A stretch of DNA of 64,000 nt from JALOLG01 sp963776935 (GTDB lineage Bacteria > Actinomycetota > Acidimicrobiia > Acidimicrobiales > Ilumatobacteraceae), in the NCBI GenBank assembly GCA_963776935.1, contig CAVZOP010000002.1, forward strand, positions 1,364,001-1,428,000, in the 5' to 3' direction. Numbering within the stretch: position 1 is the first letter of the stretch; each line of letters begins with the position of its first letter. The notes under the pieces were generated by a model, which saw only the letters and a program-made list of their open reading frames with translations, was not told the origin of the DNA and made no database searches. Below are positions 1-8,358 of this stretch, piece by piece. A program made the translations under genes and the position numbers.

Positions 1-116
1 GACGACTTCCCGACGTTGGGTCGCCCGATGAACGTGATGAAGCCCGACCGGTACTCGCCGTCGCCCTTCGCGTCCGACGATGCGGGTACGTCAGCATTGC
101 CCACGACGTCAGCCAT
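1..116 (-). CDS. era: GTPase Era, N-terminal fragment (cut by window edge)
   Basis: Only the first 38 or so codons are inside the window; the gene runs off the left edge on the minus strand. The readable part ends in SGFITFIGRPNVGKS, the G1/Walker A loop of the Era/EngA family of TrmE-Era GTPases, preceded by a short N-terminal arm as in Era. Era binds GTP and the 3' end of 16S rRNA and helps assemble the 30S subunit. The ATG at 116 is the only ATG after the upstream in-frame stop; a GTG 12 bases inside is an alternative. In many actinobacteria era follows phoH-ybeY-corC. Here that trio lies 17 kb to the right, on the same strand. The identity rests on the G1 motif and its context only, so Der is a less likely alternative. 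Confidence 0.72.
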   Translation of the reverse strand, partial: MADVVGNADVPASSDAKGDGEYRSGFITFIGRPNVGKS

Positions 117-145
117 TGCCCACGACGTCAGACATTCCCAGGCAT
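90..145. repeat. Degenerate tandem repeat at the 5' end of era
   Basis: Three consecutive units of 18-19 bases share the core GTCAG-CATT-CCCA: 90-107, 108-126 and 127-145, the last more diverged. The array spans the era start codon and the sequence just before it, so it covers the possible ribosome-binding region and the first codons. Because the units are 18 and 19 bases long, unit gain or loss could change both the start context and the frame. Confidence 0.7.
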
Positions 146-146
146 C

Positions 147-1703
147 TCAGACATTTGAGGTGCGGTCGGCCCAGAACGGCTGCCGGAGCTCACGCTTCAA
201 GATCTTGCCCGATCCCGTCTTCGGTAGCTCGTCGAGCCACGTGATCGAACGCGGCACCTTGTAGCTGGCGAGGTGCGACCTGGCGTGAGTCGACAGCGAC
301 GCTTCGTCGAGGTCGGCGCCCGGCCGCTTCACGACGACGGCGTGGACGGTCTCGCCCCACTCGTCGCTCGGGATCCCGAACACCGCCGCCTCGTACACGT
401 CATGGTGCAACTCGAGGGCGGCCTCGATCTCGGCGGGATAGATGTTCATCCCGCCCGAGATGATCATGTCCTTCTTGCGGTCGCAGATGTAGAAGTACCC
501 CTCGTCGTCGCGGTAGGCGATGTCGCCGACGGTCTGGAAGCCGTCGCGGTGGTCCTCTTCGAACTTGTCGTGCTGCTTGTAATAGTCGGCGAACGTCGAT
601 GGACTCCGCACGTACAGCTCGCCGGGCGAGTCGGGACCGGTCGCCGTGACGACATCACCGTTGTCGTCGTACAACCGGATCTCGACCAGCGGCGCCTCCT
701 TGCCGCACGAGCCGGGCTTGCGCATCTGATCCTCGGGCCGCAGGATCGTGTTGACGCCGAGCTCGGTCGAGCCATACACCTCCCACAGCGACGCCGCGGG
801 GAGGTTGGCGACGTACAGCTGTTTGAGCGCGTAGCTCCACGGCGCAGCGTTGGCGATCATGATGCGCATCGTCGTGAGGTCGTAGCGTGCCTTCACCTCG
901 TCGGGCAGCGTGCAGATCATCCGGATCGGTGTCGGCGCGGAGAACGTCGTCGTCACCCGATAAGTGTCGACGAGACGCATCCAGTCCTCCGGATCGAACT
1001 TGCGCTGCAGCACGATCGTCTGTCCGAGCGCCAGGGCGATGGCCATGAAACCGCTCGGTCCGGAGTGGTACAGCGGGCCGGTGGTGATGTAGATGTCATC
1101 CGGCGAATACCCGATGAGCTGCAGCATCGCGACGAGCTGCACGGGATCGGCAACACCGCGCCGCAACGCGCCCTTCGGCTTACCGGTGGTGCCCGAGGTG
1201 TAGATCATCGTCGCCCCGGCCTCCGTCGCCGGCGGGATCGACGGTTCGTCCGCCGGCGCGGCCGCCATCAACTCGTCGCAGGCGACCATGCCATCCGGTG
1301 CCGCGCCGTCATAGACGAGATAGGTCGAAACGCTCGGGAGGTTGCGACGGATCCGCGTGAACATCGGCGCGAACTCGGCGTCGACGTACACCAGAACCGC
1401 ATCGCTGTGGTCGGTGACGTAGGCCGCCTCCTCGTCGCTCAGCCGGTAGTTGAGCGGCACCGCCGTCGCACCGATCTTGCGCGCCGCGTTGATGATGGCG
1501 ACGACTCCGATCGAGTTCTGCCCGCACCACGCAACCTTCGTGTTGGGGAGCACGCCGAGACCGAGCAGAACGTTGGCGAGCTGGTTCGATCGGGCCTCCA
1601 ACTCACCGTAGGTGAGCGTCAGAACATCGGCTCCTGGCCGGTCGTCGATGACGCCGATCTTGTCGGGATGCGACGTGGCGTGAGCGGTGAGGATGTCTGA
1701 CAT
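147..1703 (-). CDS. AMP-dependent acyl-CoA synthetase/ligase
   Basis: This is a full-length (518 residues) ANL-superfamily adenylate-forming enzyme that would activate a carboxylic acid with ATP and then form its CoA thioester in the cytosol. The P-loop motif YTSGTTGKPKGALRR lies near residue 170. The hinge region reads GDIAYRDDEGYFYICDRKKD near 400, and the catalytic lysine motif PKTGSGKILKREL is near the C terminus. The GMNIYPAEIE signature is typical of fatty-acid or steroid/bile-acid CoA ligases. The ATG at 1703 is preceded by a near-consensus -10 (TACGAA) 7 nt upstream, which suggests leaderless transcription. It ends about 30 bases before era on the same strand. The divergent MaoC gene to the right supports a role in acyl-CoA catabolism. 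The exact substrate cannot be read from sequence. Confidence 0.9.
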   Translation of the reverse strand: MSDILTAHATSHPDKIGVIDDRPGADVLTLTYGELEARSNQLANVLLGLGVLPNTKVAWCGQNSIGVVAIINAARKIGATAVPLNYRLSDEEAAYVTDHSDAVLVYVDAEFAPMFTRIRRNLPSVSTYLVYDGAAPDGMVACDELMAAAPADEPSIPPATEAGATMIYTSGTTGKPKGALRRGVADPVQLVAMLQLIGYSPDDIYITTGPLYHSGPSGFMAIALALGQTIVLQRKFDPEDWMRLVDTYRVTTTFSAPTPIRMICTLPDEVKARYDLTTMRIMIANAAPWSYALKQLYVANLPAASLWEVYGSTELGVNTILRPEDQMRKPGSCGKEAPLVEIRLYDDNGDVVTATGPDSPGELYVRSPSTFADYYKQHDKFEEDHRDGFQTVGDIAYRDDEGYFYICDRKKDMIISGGMNIYPAEIEAALELHHDVYEAAVFGIPSDEWGETVHAVVVKRPGADLDEASLSTHARSHLASYKVPRSITWLDELPKTGSGKILKRELRQPFWADRTSNV

Positions 1704-1747
1704 GGCCGCATTCGTAGCACCCGAGGGGGTGCTGACAAGCTGGCGGG

Positions 1748-2206
1748 ATGACAGCGCGCATCATCAACGGTATCGACGAGCTCAAGGCGCTCGCCGGTGA
1801 GCATCTCGGCTACAGCGACTACCTGGAGATCACCCAGGACCGCGTCAACCAGTTCGCCGAGGCGACCGGCGATCACCAATGGATCCACGTCGACGTCGAG
1901 CGCGCCAAGGCGGGACCGTTCGGCGGGCCCATCGCCCACGGCTATCTGACGCTGTCGCTCGGCCCGGTGCTGTACCCCGAGGTGGTCCAGATCAAGGGCT
2001 TCTCGATGGGCGTCAACTACGGCGCCAACAAGATCCGGTTCCCGGCGCCCGTGCCGGTGGGCGGCAAGGTGCGCCTCGGCGTCAAGCTGCTCGACGTCGA
2101 GGAGATCGCCGGCGGGATCCAGATCACGCTCGAGTTCACGTTCGAAGTCGAGGGCGCATCGAAGCCATCGTGCGTCGCCGAGATCATCTTCCGGCAATAC
2201 GTCTGA
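1748..2206 (+). CDS. MaoC-like (R)-specific enoyl-CoA hydratase
   Basis: This 152-residue single hot-dog domain protein has the hydratase-2 signature: Asp42 and His47 in GDHQWIHVD, followed by the GPIAHGYLTLS strand-helix. That matches R-specific 2-enoyl-CoA hydratases of the NodN/MaoC group, which add water to trans-2-enoyl-CoA. The length is normal for the family. It is divergent from the acyl-CoA synthetase to its left, with only 44 bases between starts. Its 3' end overlaps the convergent LLM oxidoreductase by 23 bases. CAAGCT ends 7 nt before the ATG and could be a -10 for a leaderless transcript. The acyl chain it acts on is unknown. Confidence 0.9.
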   Translation: MTARIINGIDELKALAGEHLGYSDYLEITQDRVNQFAEATGDHQWIHVDVERAKAGPFGGPIAHGYLTLSLGPVLYPEVVQIKGFSMGVNYGANKIRFPAPVPVGGKVRLGVKLLDVEEIAGGIQITLEFTFEVEGASKPSCVAEIIFRQYV

Positions 2207-3182
2207 ACGCTGGCATCACCTCGGTCGCCAGCAGTTCCAGGGATTCCGTGTCGGGGTAGTCGGAGCACCACGGTACGAACCCGCGGCAGCCGAGGTCGAT
2301 GTAGGTCTGGATCTTGGCGGCCACCTGTTCGGGTGTACCGACGAGGTTGCCCTCGACCCAACTCGCCCGCTCCTCGCCCCACAGGCTCTTCGACCCGGCG
2401 GCATCGAGCTCGGCTTGCGTGCGGCGGATGAACAGCTCGGGTGACCACGTCATCCGGATCGCGTCGGGGTCGCGTCCGACCGCGGCGCAGTGCTCACGCA
2501 GGACGTCGCGCTTGTGCGCCCATTGCTCGGGCTTGCCGCCGAAGTTCGAGCAATCGGCGTGCCGGGCGACGACGCGCAGCGTGAGCTGCTCGCCTCCGCC
2601 GCCGATCCAGATCGGGGGGTGCGGCGACTGGAGCGGTTTCGGGTCGCAGTTCGCCCGGACCACGTCGTAGTACTTGCCCTTGTACGTCGTCTCCGGCTCC
2701 GTCCACATCGACTGCACGATCTCGACACACTCACGGAGCATCCCGATCCGGTCCTTCGGCTTCGGGAACTCGTAGCCGTAGGCGCGGTACTCGTTCTCGT
2801 ACCAGCCGGCGCCGATGCCCCAGTCGAGGCGTCCGCCGGAGATCACGTCGACGGTCGATGTGATCTTGGCGAGCAATGCCGGGCTGCGGTAGCTGTTGCA
2901 GCCCACCATCTGACCGAGGCGGATGCGGCTGGTGAGTTGGCTGATCGCGGCGATCGTGGTCCAGCACTCGAACACCGCCTCGTGCGCCGGTCGCGGGACG
3001 TTGTGGAAGTGGTCGTAGAGCCAGATCGAGTCATAGCCGAGGGCTTCCGCCCGCAACGCGATGTCGACCGCCGTCGACCACTTCTCGGCGGCGCCATCGA
3101 TGCCGGACAGCTCCATCTTCCAGCCCTGGGGCATGAACACGCCGAACACGACGTCGCCCGTTCCAACCACTGCGTCAGTCAT
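2184..3182 (-). CDS. LLM-class (probably F420-dependent) oxidoreductase
   Basis: This 332-residue luciferase-like TIM-barrel monooxygenase/oxidoreductase has family features such as GYDSIWLYDHFHN near the N terminus, GGRLDWGIGAGWYENEY in the middle and PPIWIGGGGE after it. Actinobacterial relatives often use coenzyme F420, but FMN use cannot be excluded from sequence. The frame is open to a TTG at 3230. I place the start at the ATG at 3182 because TAGCGT ends exactly 7 nt upstream, the leaderless pattern seen at many genes here. It sits among acyl-CoA genes and is divergent from the FadD19-like synthetase. The substrate is unknown; a role in lipid or terpenoid catabolism is only inferred from neighbours. 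Confidence 0.88.
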   Translation of the reverse strand: MTDAVVGTGDVVFGVFMPQGWKMELSGIDGAAEKWSTAVDIALRAEALGYDSIWLYDHFHNVPRPAHEAVFECWTTIAAISQLTSRIRLGQMVGCNSYRSPALLAKITSTVDVISGGRLDWGIGAGWYENEYRAYGYEFPKPKDRIGMLRECVEIVQSMWTEPETTYKGKYYDVVRANCDPKPLQSPHPPIWIGGGGEQLTLRVVARHADCSNFGGKPEQWAHKRDVLREHCAAVGRDPDAIRMTWSPELFIRRTQAELDAAGSKSLWGEERASWVEGNLVGTPEQVAAKIQTYIDLGCRGFVPWCSDYPDTESLELLATEVMPAFRRIAGR

Positions 3183-3189
3183 CCTGCGC

Positions 3190-3195
3190 ACGCTA
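3190..3195 (-). promoter_or_regulatory. -10 box of the LLM oxidoreductase (leaderless)
   Basis: TAGCGT on the minus strand fits TANNNT and ends 7 nt before the ATG at 3182, so transcription would begin at the start codon. Confidence 0.55.
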
Positions 3196-3244
3196 GGGGT
3201 CATCGCGGCGCAACCCTGATTCGTGGGCAACCGGAGACCCGTTC

Positions 3245-3250
3245 TAGGTT
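3245..3250 (+). promoter_or_regulatory. -10 box of the FadD19-like gene (leaderless)
   Basis: TAGGTT ends 7 nt before the GTG at 3258. There is no Shine-Dalgarno sequence between, which fits a leaderless transcript. Confidence 0.55.
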
Positions 3251-3257
3251 GCCGCGG

Positions 3258-4889
3258 GTGTCAGCACCCGTTCGGCTCAGCCTCGCCGACGTGCACGAGG
3301 CGATCGCGGCGACGCGGCCCGACGAGGAGTGTCTCGTGTTCCGTGATCGACGGTTCACGTGGGCGGAGGTGACCGAGCGCACCCGGCGGATGGCCAACCA
3401 TCTCGTCGGCCGGGGACTCGGCTGCCGCGTCGAGCGGTCGGAGCTGGAAGGACACGAGTCCGGCCAGGACCACCTCGCGATCTACCTCCACAACGGCAAC
3501 GAGTACCTCGAATGCATGCTCGGCGCGCTGAAGGCGAGAGTCGCTCCGTTCAACGTCAACTATCGCTACGTCGCCGACGAGTTGCTGTACCTGTTGCGCG
3601 ACTCGCAGGCGACGGCGATCGTCGTGCACTCCCAGTTCGCGCGGGTGCTCGCCGAACTGCTGCCCGAGCTCCCTGCGCTGCGCGTCATCCTCCAGGTCGA
3701 CGACGGCTCGGACCACGACCTGTTGCCGGGCGCCGTCTGGTACGAGCAGGCGCTGGCAGCCGCGTCCCCATCACATCCACCGGTCGAGTGGAGTGCCGAC
3801 GACCTGTACATCCTCTACACGGGCGGGACCACAGGGATGCCGAAGGGCGTCATGTGGCGCAACGGCGACGCGATGGTCGAATGCTTCGGTGGATCGAAGA
3901 CGGCGACCACGATCGACGGCTTCCTCGCCGAGGCGAACACAGGTCTGCGAGCGCTCCTCGCTCCCCCGTTCATGCACGGTGCCGGCCACTGGATGAGCTT
4001 TCGGACGTGGCTCGGCGGGGGGACCGTGTTCATCCAGTCCGTCCCGGAGCGGCTCGAACCGGACGACATCTGGAGCCTCGTCGAGCGCGAGCAGCTGAAC
4101 TTCCTGCTCATCGTCGGCGACGCGTTCGCCCGCCCGTTGCTCGACGAGTTGGAGCGCCGGCAGTACGAGTTGTCGTCGCTCACCGTGCTGCTGTCGGGTG
4201 GGGCACCGCTGTCGGCGAAGCTCAAGGACGAGTTCCTGCGGCGCCTGCCGACGCTGATGATCGTCGACGGTCTCGGCTCGTCGGAGGCGGGCGGCCAGAT
4301 GTCGCACGTCTCGACGGGCGGCGGGGCGACGACCGGCACGTTCGCGATCACGCCGGGCAACCACGTGCTGAGCGCCGACCTCGACTGCGAGCTCGAGCCA
4401 GGCGACCCGGAGGTCGGCTGGTTGGCCAAGAGCGGGCGCCTCGCGCTCGGGTACCTCAACGACCGCGTCAAGACACAGCGCTCGTATCCGATCGTGGACG
4501 GGACGCGATACGCGGTGCCCGGCGACCGGGCCCGGCTCCGCACCGACGGCGTGGTCGAGCTGCACGGGCGCGACTCGGTGACGATCAACTCCGGCGGCGA
4601 GAAGATCTTCGCCGAGGAGGTCGAGGCGGCGATCAAGGCCCACGAGGCGGTGTACGACTGCGTCGTCGCCGGACGAGCCAGCGAACGATGGGGTCAGGAG
4701 GTCGTCGCGATCGTTCGCGTCCGCGACGGCTACGGAGTCAGCCGGAAGGCGCTGATCGCCGAAGCGGAACGCCACATCGCCCGCTACAAGCTCCCCAAGC
4801 AGATCGTGTTCGTCAACGAGGTCGTCCGCTCCCCGTCCGGCAAGGCCGACTACCGCTGGGCCACCCAACTCGCCGCCTCCGACTACTAG
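3258..4889 (+). CDS. Acyl-CoA synthetase, FadD19-like
   Basis: This 543-residue ANL-family ligase has the P-loop LYTGGTTGMPKGVMWR. The GG in place of SG, with MWR after it, is characteristic of actinobacterial FadD2/FadD19-type synthetases; FadD19 activates steroid C-26 side chains. The motif GDRARLRTDGVVELHGRDS and the C-terminal catalytic-lysine region VRSPSGKADYRWA are intact. The frame stays open far upstream, but that part has no family similarity. The GTG at 3258 with a -10 box 7 nt before it is the best start. The gene converges on an acyl-CoA dehydrogenase, which supports a sterol or fatty-acid oxidation role. Steroid specificity is an inference from the motif. Confidence 0.88.
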   Translation: MSAPVRLSLADVHEAIAATRPDEECLVFRDRRFTWAEVTERTRRMANHLVGRGLGCRVERSELEGHESGQDHLAIYLHNGNEYLECMLGALKARVAPFNVNYRYVADELLYLLRDSQATAIVVHSQFARVLAELLPELPALRVILQVDDGSDHDLLPGAVWYEQALAAASPSHPPVEWSADDLYILYTGGTTGMPKGVMWRNGDAMVECFGGSKTATTIDGFLAEANTGLRALLAPPFMHGAGHWMSFRTWLGGGTVFIQSVPERLEPDDIWSLVEREQLNFLLIVGDAFARPLLDELERRQYELSSLTVLLSGGAPLSAKLKDEFLRRLPTLMIVDGLGSSEAGGQMSHVSTGGGATTGTFAITPGNHVLSADLDCELEPGDPEVGWLAKSGRLALGYLNDRVKTQRSYPIVDGTRYAVPGDRARLRTDGVVELHGRDSVTINSGGEKIFAEEVEAAIKAHEAVYDCVVAGRASERWGQEVVAIVRVRDGYGVSRKALIAEAERHIARYKLPKQIVFVNEVVRSPSGKADYRWATQLAASDY

Positions 4890-4914
4890 CCGCACCGAGC
4901 ACGTCCCGCCCTAA

Positions 4915-4930
4915 CGGGCTTGCGAGCCCG
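4915..4930 (+). terminator. GC hairpin after the FadD19-like gene
   Basis: CGGGCT-TGCG-AGCCCG forms a perfect 6-bp stem with a 4-nt loop 26 bases after the stop codon. No T-run follows, so it is a terminator candidate of the U-less actinobacterial kind or a 3' stabiliser. Confidence 0.4.
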
Positions 4931-4943
4931 GGCGTTGTCCAAA

Positions 4944-4997
4944 TCGAACAGTTCGACCCCGCTCCCCACCATCGGCGCGGCAAATCGAACTGTTCGA
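4944..4997. repeat. Paired palindromes between convergent genes
   Basis: TCGAACAGTTCGA (4944-4956) and TCGAACTGTTCGA (4985-4997) are exact reverse complements, so they can pair as a 13-bp stem with a 28-nt loop. Each is also palindromic except at its central base, and both are preceded by CAAA and followed by C, so they read equally as direct repeats 41 bases apart. The location between the ends of two convergent genes suggests a bidirectional terminator or a protein-binding pair. Confidence 0.6.
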
Positions 4998-5025
4998 CTG
5001 GGCGCACCGTGAGCCGCCTCGAACG

Positions 5026-6247
5026 TCAGAGGGGAAGGTTGCCGGTGGCGGTTTTGGTGGTGCCGTGGTCGCTGTAGGCGGCGATGGTGCGCTGGGCGAT
5101 GCGCATCTGGTGGATCTCGTCGGCGCCGTCGGCGAAGCGCGCCCAACGGGCCTGCGTGAGCATGTGGGCGAGCGGGGTGTCGGTCGAGTAGCCGAGGGCG
5201 CCGTGGACCTGGATCGCCCGGTCGATGATCCGCCACAGGCTGTTGGCGACGAAGTGCTTCGCCATCGACACGACGGCCGTGAACTCCATCCCCTGCTCGA
5301 GTCTGGTAGGCCGCGTGCAGCACCATCAGCTTGCACTGGTACAGCTCGACCGCCGAGTCGGCGATCAGCCACTGGATGCCCTGCTTCTCGGCGAGCAGCG
5401 AACCGTGCGAGTACCGCTCGAGCGAGCGCGCCACCATCATGTCGAGGGCGATCTCGGCCTGGCCGATCCAGCGCATGCAGTGCGCCAGCCGCGCCGGGCC
5501 GAGCCGGTACTGGCCGAGCAGGTGACCCTGGCCCTGGCCGCCCAGCATGTTGGCGTGCGGCACGCGCAGGTCCTCGAGGAGGATCTCGCAGTGGTTGTGC
5601 CCGCCCGACATCGTGTGGACGTCGCGCACGATGTTCCAGCCCTCCGACGGCAGGTCGACGATGAAGCAGGTGTTGGCCGCCTGCGGGATCTCCGGGTCCT
5701 CCTCGGTGCGGGCGACGAGCAGCGCGAACTTGGCGCCGCGGGCGCCGGAGATGAACCACTTGTGCCCGTTGATCACCCACTCGTCGCCGTCGCGGTAGGC
5801 CTTGGTCTGGATCAGCGTCGGGTCGGAGCCGGCGACCTCGGGCTCGGTCATCGCGAAGCACGACCGGGCGGTCCCCTCGCACAGCGGCCGGAGGTACTTC
5901 TCCTTCTGCTCGTCGGTCGCCCAGTGCAGCAGCGTGTGCTGGTTGCCTTCGTCGGGCGCCTGGGCGTTCAGCACGAACGGGCCGATGCCGACCTTGGCGG
6001 CCTCGGCCGACACGGCCGCCATCGCCGTCGGACCGAGCGCCATCCCGCCCCACTCCTCGGGCATGTGCGGCAACCACAGGCCCCAGTCCTCCCGCGCCTC
6101 CTTGCGCAGCTTGACGATGCAACCGACGAGCTGCGACCGATCGTCCTGGTCGATCGCCTCCCACTCCGGCCGCACCCTCGAGTCCATGAACTCACGGACC
6201 TTCAAGCGGACCTCGTCGACCTCGGGCGGGAACGAAAAGTCGATCAT
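5026..6247 (-). pseudogene. Acyl-CoA dehydrogenase, frameshifted near 5302
   Basis: The reading frame from the ATG at 6247 encodes a normal acyl-CoA dehydrogenase N-terminal and middle domain, similar to ACAD10/11-type enzymes. It includes CFAMTEPEVAGSDPT, the FAD/substrate loop, and WVINGHKWFISGA. Near 5302 the frame breaks. The C-terminal domain (RIIDRAIQVHGALGYS, then ADGADEIHQMRIAQ) continues in another frame to 5026. Removing one base at about 5302 restores a 406-residue protein of normal family length. These flavoenzymes introduce the alpha-beta double bond into acyl-CoA and pass electrons to ETF. Every conserved block is present and the only lesion is one base, so either a recent mutation or a sequencing error fits. 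CAGACT, 8 nt upstream of the ATG, is a weak -10 candidate. Confidence 0.85.
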
Positions 6248-6287
6248 GCGATCGGAGTCTGACGCTTCAGATGACCCGTCGGCGAAG

Positions 6288-6382
6288 CGGCTGACGCCGC
6301 CGCCGCCGGAACCGGGTCTTCACCTCTGAACGACGCGTCCGAGCATGACCACGACGTGGTGCGACAACGGCTGACGCCGCCG
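6288..6382. repeat. 15-bp direct repeat in the ACAD/menG divergent region
   Basis: CGGCTGACGCCGCCG occurs at 6288-6302 and again at 6368-6382, exactly 80 bases apart, between the divergent starts of the acyl-CoA dehydrogenase and menG. The second copy lies just upstream of the menG -10 box. It could be a regulator site. Confidence 0.5.
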
Positions 6383-6387
6383 AGCCC

Positions 6388-6393
6388 TAGCCT
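6388..6393 (+). promoter_or_regulatory. -10 box of menG (leaderless)
   Basis: TAGCCT ends 8 nt before the GTG start of menG at 6402, and no ribosome-binding site lies between. Confidence 0.5.
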
Positions 6394-6401
6394 GCACGAT
6401 C

Positions 6402-7118
6402 GTGCGGTCCGGACCGGAGGCGACATCTTGGGATCGCGAATCCCTTCCGGAGGGCGACGACAAGGTGCGTGCGGTGCGCGACATGTTCGACGCGATCGCG
6501 CCCCGGTACGACATGGTCAATCGCATCATGACGTTCCGGCTCGACGTGCGGTGGCGCCGGCAGGCTGTGCGTGCCCTCGAGCTGGCGTCGGGAAGCCGCG
6601 TCCTCGACCTGGCGAGCGGCACCGGAGACCTGTGCATCGACCTGGCGCGTGCCGGCCATCAGCCGGTCTCGGTCGACCTGAGCTTCGGGATGCTCGTCGC
6701 CGACCGATCAGGAGCACCCCGCGTGCAGGCTGACATCCTGCGCCTCCCGGTGCCCGATCGAGCGGTCGACGGGGTCACGTGTGGATTCGCGCTGCGCAAC
6801 CTGGTCGAGCTCCCCGCCTTCTTCGCCGAGCTGGGACGCGTCGTGCGGCCGGGCGGCAGGATCGCCCTACTCGACGTCGGGATCCCCCGCAACCCGATCG
6901 TGCGGTGGGGCAACGGGATCTACTTCGGCAAGGTCGTGCCCCGCATCGGCGGACTGTTGTCGGACCCGGCCGCGTACCGGTACCTCCCCAAGAGCGTCGC
7001 CTACCTTCCCGCGCCGGCCGACATGGTCCGGTCGCTGCGCGACGCTGGATTCGGCGATGCGTCGCACCACCAACTGTCCGGTGGCATCACCCAGCTCCTG
7101 CTCGGCACACGTGAGTGA
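6402..7118 (+). CDS. menG: Demethylmenaquinone methyltransferase
   Basis: This 238-residue class I SAM methyltransferase belongs to the UbiE/MenG family. It has the N-terminal signature MFDAIAPRYDMVNRIMTF, SAM motif I VLDLASGTGDL and the post-motif GFALRNL. It would methylate demethylmenaquinone to menaquinone, the last pathway step, at the inner face of the membrane. The length and motifs are normal. The start is a GTG with a -10 box 8 nt upstream. The stop codon overlaps the GTG start of menF by 4 bases (GTGA), so the two are translationally coupled. The presence of five other men genes nearby makes MenG, rather than ubiquinone UbiE, the right name. Confidence 0.93.
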   Translation: MRSGPEATSWDRESLPEGDDKVRAVRDMFDAIAPRYDMVNRIMTFRLDVRWRRQAVRALELASGSRVLDLASGTGDLCIDLARAGHQPVSVDLSFGMLVADRSGAPRVQADILRLPVPDRAVDGVTCGFALRNLVELPAFFAELGRVVRPGGRIALLDVGIPRNPIVRWGNGIYFGKVVPRIGGLLSDPAAYRYLPKSVAYLPAPADMVRSLRDAGFGDASHHQLSGGITQLLLGTRE

Positions 7119-8293
7119 ACATGCGTGCCGTCACCCGACCGCTCGAGGGCATGCTCGATCTCAACGACGTGGCTGCCGGCGACGGCTACCTGTTCGTGCG
7201 TGACGCGGTCGGCGTCGCCGGTCGCGGTGTCGCTGCCCGTGTGCCCTACGACGAGGCACCGCATGTGCTCGCGTCGATCGAGCACGACGACGGGGGCGGT
7301 GCCGGCGGGCCGGTCGCGATCGGCGTGCTCCCGTTCCTGCCGGGCGCGGCCGCCGAGCTGGTCATCCCGAGCGCCGTCGTGCGCAAGTGCGACGACGGCA
7401 CCGCCTGGGTCACGCTGATCGGCGACACGGAGCAACCGCTCGGGCTGGCGTCGCCTCGTCCCGTGGCGGCGTCGTACGACATCCGTCCCGCGGTCGACGT
7501 CGCCCACTACCTCCGCGCCGTCGAGGCGGCTCGCGACATGGTGCGCGGCGGCGAAATCGTCAAGGCCGTGATCGCCCGACCGATCACGGTCACGTCGGAC
7601 CGCCCGATCGACGTCCACGCCGTGCTCGGTCGGCTCCGCGCCAGTTTCGGTTCGAGCTACCGCTTCTCGGTCGACGGGTTCATCGGGGCGTCCCCCGAAC
7701 TGCTCGTGTCCGTCGACGGCGACGTGATCCGCTCGCACCCGCTCGCCGGGACCGCCCCGATCACGGGCGATCCCGGCAACGACGAGCGGCTCGCGGCGGA
7801 GCTCATCGCCAGCACCAAGAACCAGGTGGAGCACCGCACGGTGATCGAGATGGTGCACGACACGTTGCTGCCGTGGTGCAGCTACCTCGACTGGGAGCCG
7901 GAACCCTCGATCGTGAAGGTGGCGAACGTGCAGCACCTCGGATCACGCGTCGAGGGCCGCCTTTCGAGCCCGGCGCCGAACGTGCTCGAGCTCGTCCGGG
8001 CGCTGTCGCCGACGCCCGCCGTCGGCGGCCATCCCCGATCGCGCGCGCTCGACCTGATCGCGTCCGTCGAGGGGTTCGAGCGCGGCCCGTACGGTGGCGC
8101 CGTCGGGTGGGTGGACGCCCGTGGAAACGGCACGTGGGCGGTCGCCATCCGCTGCGCCGAGCTGTCGGACGATCGGCACACGGCCCGCCTCGTCGCCGGT
8201 GGGGGGATCGTCGCCGACAGTGATCCGCTCGCCGAGCTCGCCGAGACCCAGGCCAAGTTCCAAGCCATGCTCTCCGCCATCATCCGCCCCTGA
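7115..8293 (+). CDS. menF: Isochorismate synthase
   Basis: This 392-residue chorismate-binding enzyme would convert chorismate to isochorismate, the first committed step of menaquinone synthesis. Family features include SPELLVSVDGDVIRSHPLAG near the middle, LIASTKNQVEHRTVIEMV after it, and the C-terminal GAVGWVDARGNGTWAVAIRC block that binds chorismate and Mg2+. It starts at a GTG overlapping the menG stop by 4 bases; an ATG two codons later is also possible. Its TGA stop is the first triplet of the palindromic element at 8291-8358. Menaquinone context favours MenF over a siderophore-type EntC, since no siderophore genes are near. Confidence 0.92.
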   Translation: MNMRAVTRPLEGMLDLNDVAAGDGYLFVRDAVGVAGRGVAARVPYDEAPHVLASIEHDDGGGAGGPVAIGVLPFLPGAAAELVIPSAVVRKCDDGTAWVTLIGDTEQPLGLASPRPVAASYDIRPAVDVAHYLRAVEAARDMVRGGEIVKAVIARPITVTSDRPIDVHAVLGRLRASFGSSYRFSVDGFIGASPELLVSVDGDVIRSHPLAGTAPITGDPGNDERLAAELIASTKNQVEHRTVIEMVHDTLLPWCSYLDWEPEPSIVKVANVQHLGSRVEGRLSSPAPNVLELVRALSPTPAVGGHPRSRALDLIASVEGFERGPYGGAVGWVDARGNGTWAVAIRCAELSDDRHTARLVAGGGIVADSDPLAELAETQAKFQAMLSAIIRP

Positions 8294-8358
8294 AAACCCC
8301 GAACTGTCTGCCTCAGATTGGCCCACGGGCAGTCTCAGGCAGACAGAACCGGTTTTCA
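8291..8358. terminator. Palindromic element, copy 1, bounded by the menF and menD stop codons
   Basis: The outer arms TGAAAACC (8291-8298) and GGTTTTCA (8351-8358) pair. Inside them CTGTCTGCCT (8304-8313) pairs with AGGCAGACAG (8337-8346). The first three bases are the menF stop and the last three are the menD stop read on the minus strand, so both convergent genes end inside the same hairpin. It can fold from either transcript and is a likely bidirectional terminator. A closely related copy lies at 23522-23580. Confidence 0.75.

Noticed and set aside
273..1700. Long plus-strand open frame of 475 codons opposite the first acyl-CoA synthetase
   Set aside because: It is Arg/Val/Asp-rich antisense translation of a clear ligase gene, a common artefact in GC-rich DNA, and has no domain.
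2490..3257. N-terminal extension of the FadD19-like protein
   Set aside because: The open frame upstream of 3258 is antisense to the LLM gene and lacks similarity; family length and the -10 box support 3258.
4944..4997. LexA (SOS) boxes
   Set aside because: The half-sites TCGAAC and GTTCGA match the actinobacterial LexA consensus, but the spacer is one base and not four, and the sites lie at gene 3' ends.
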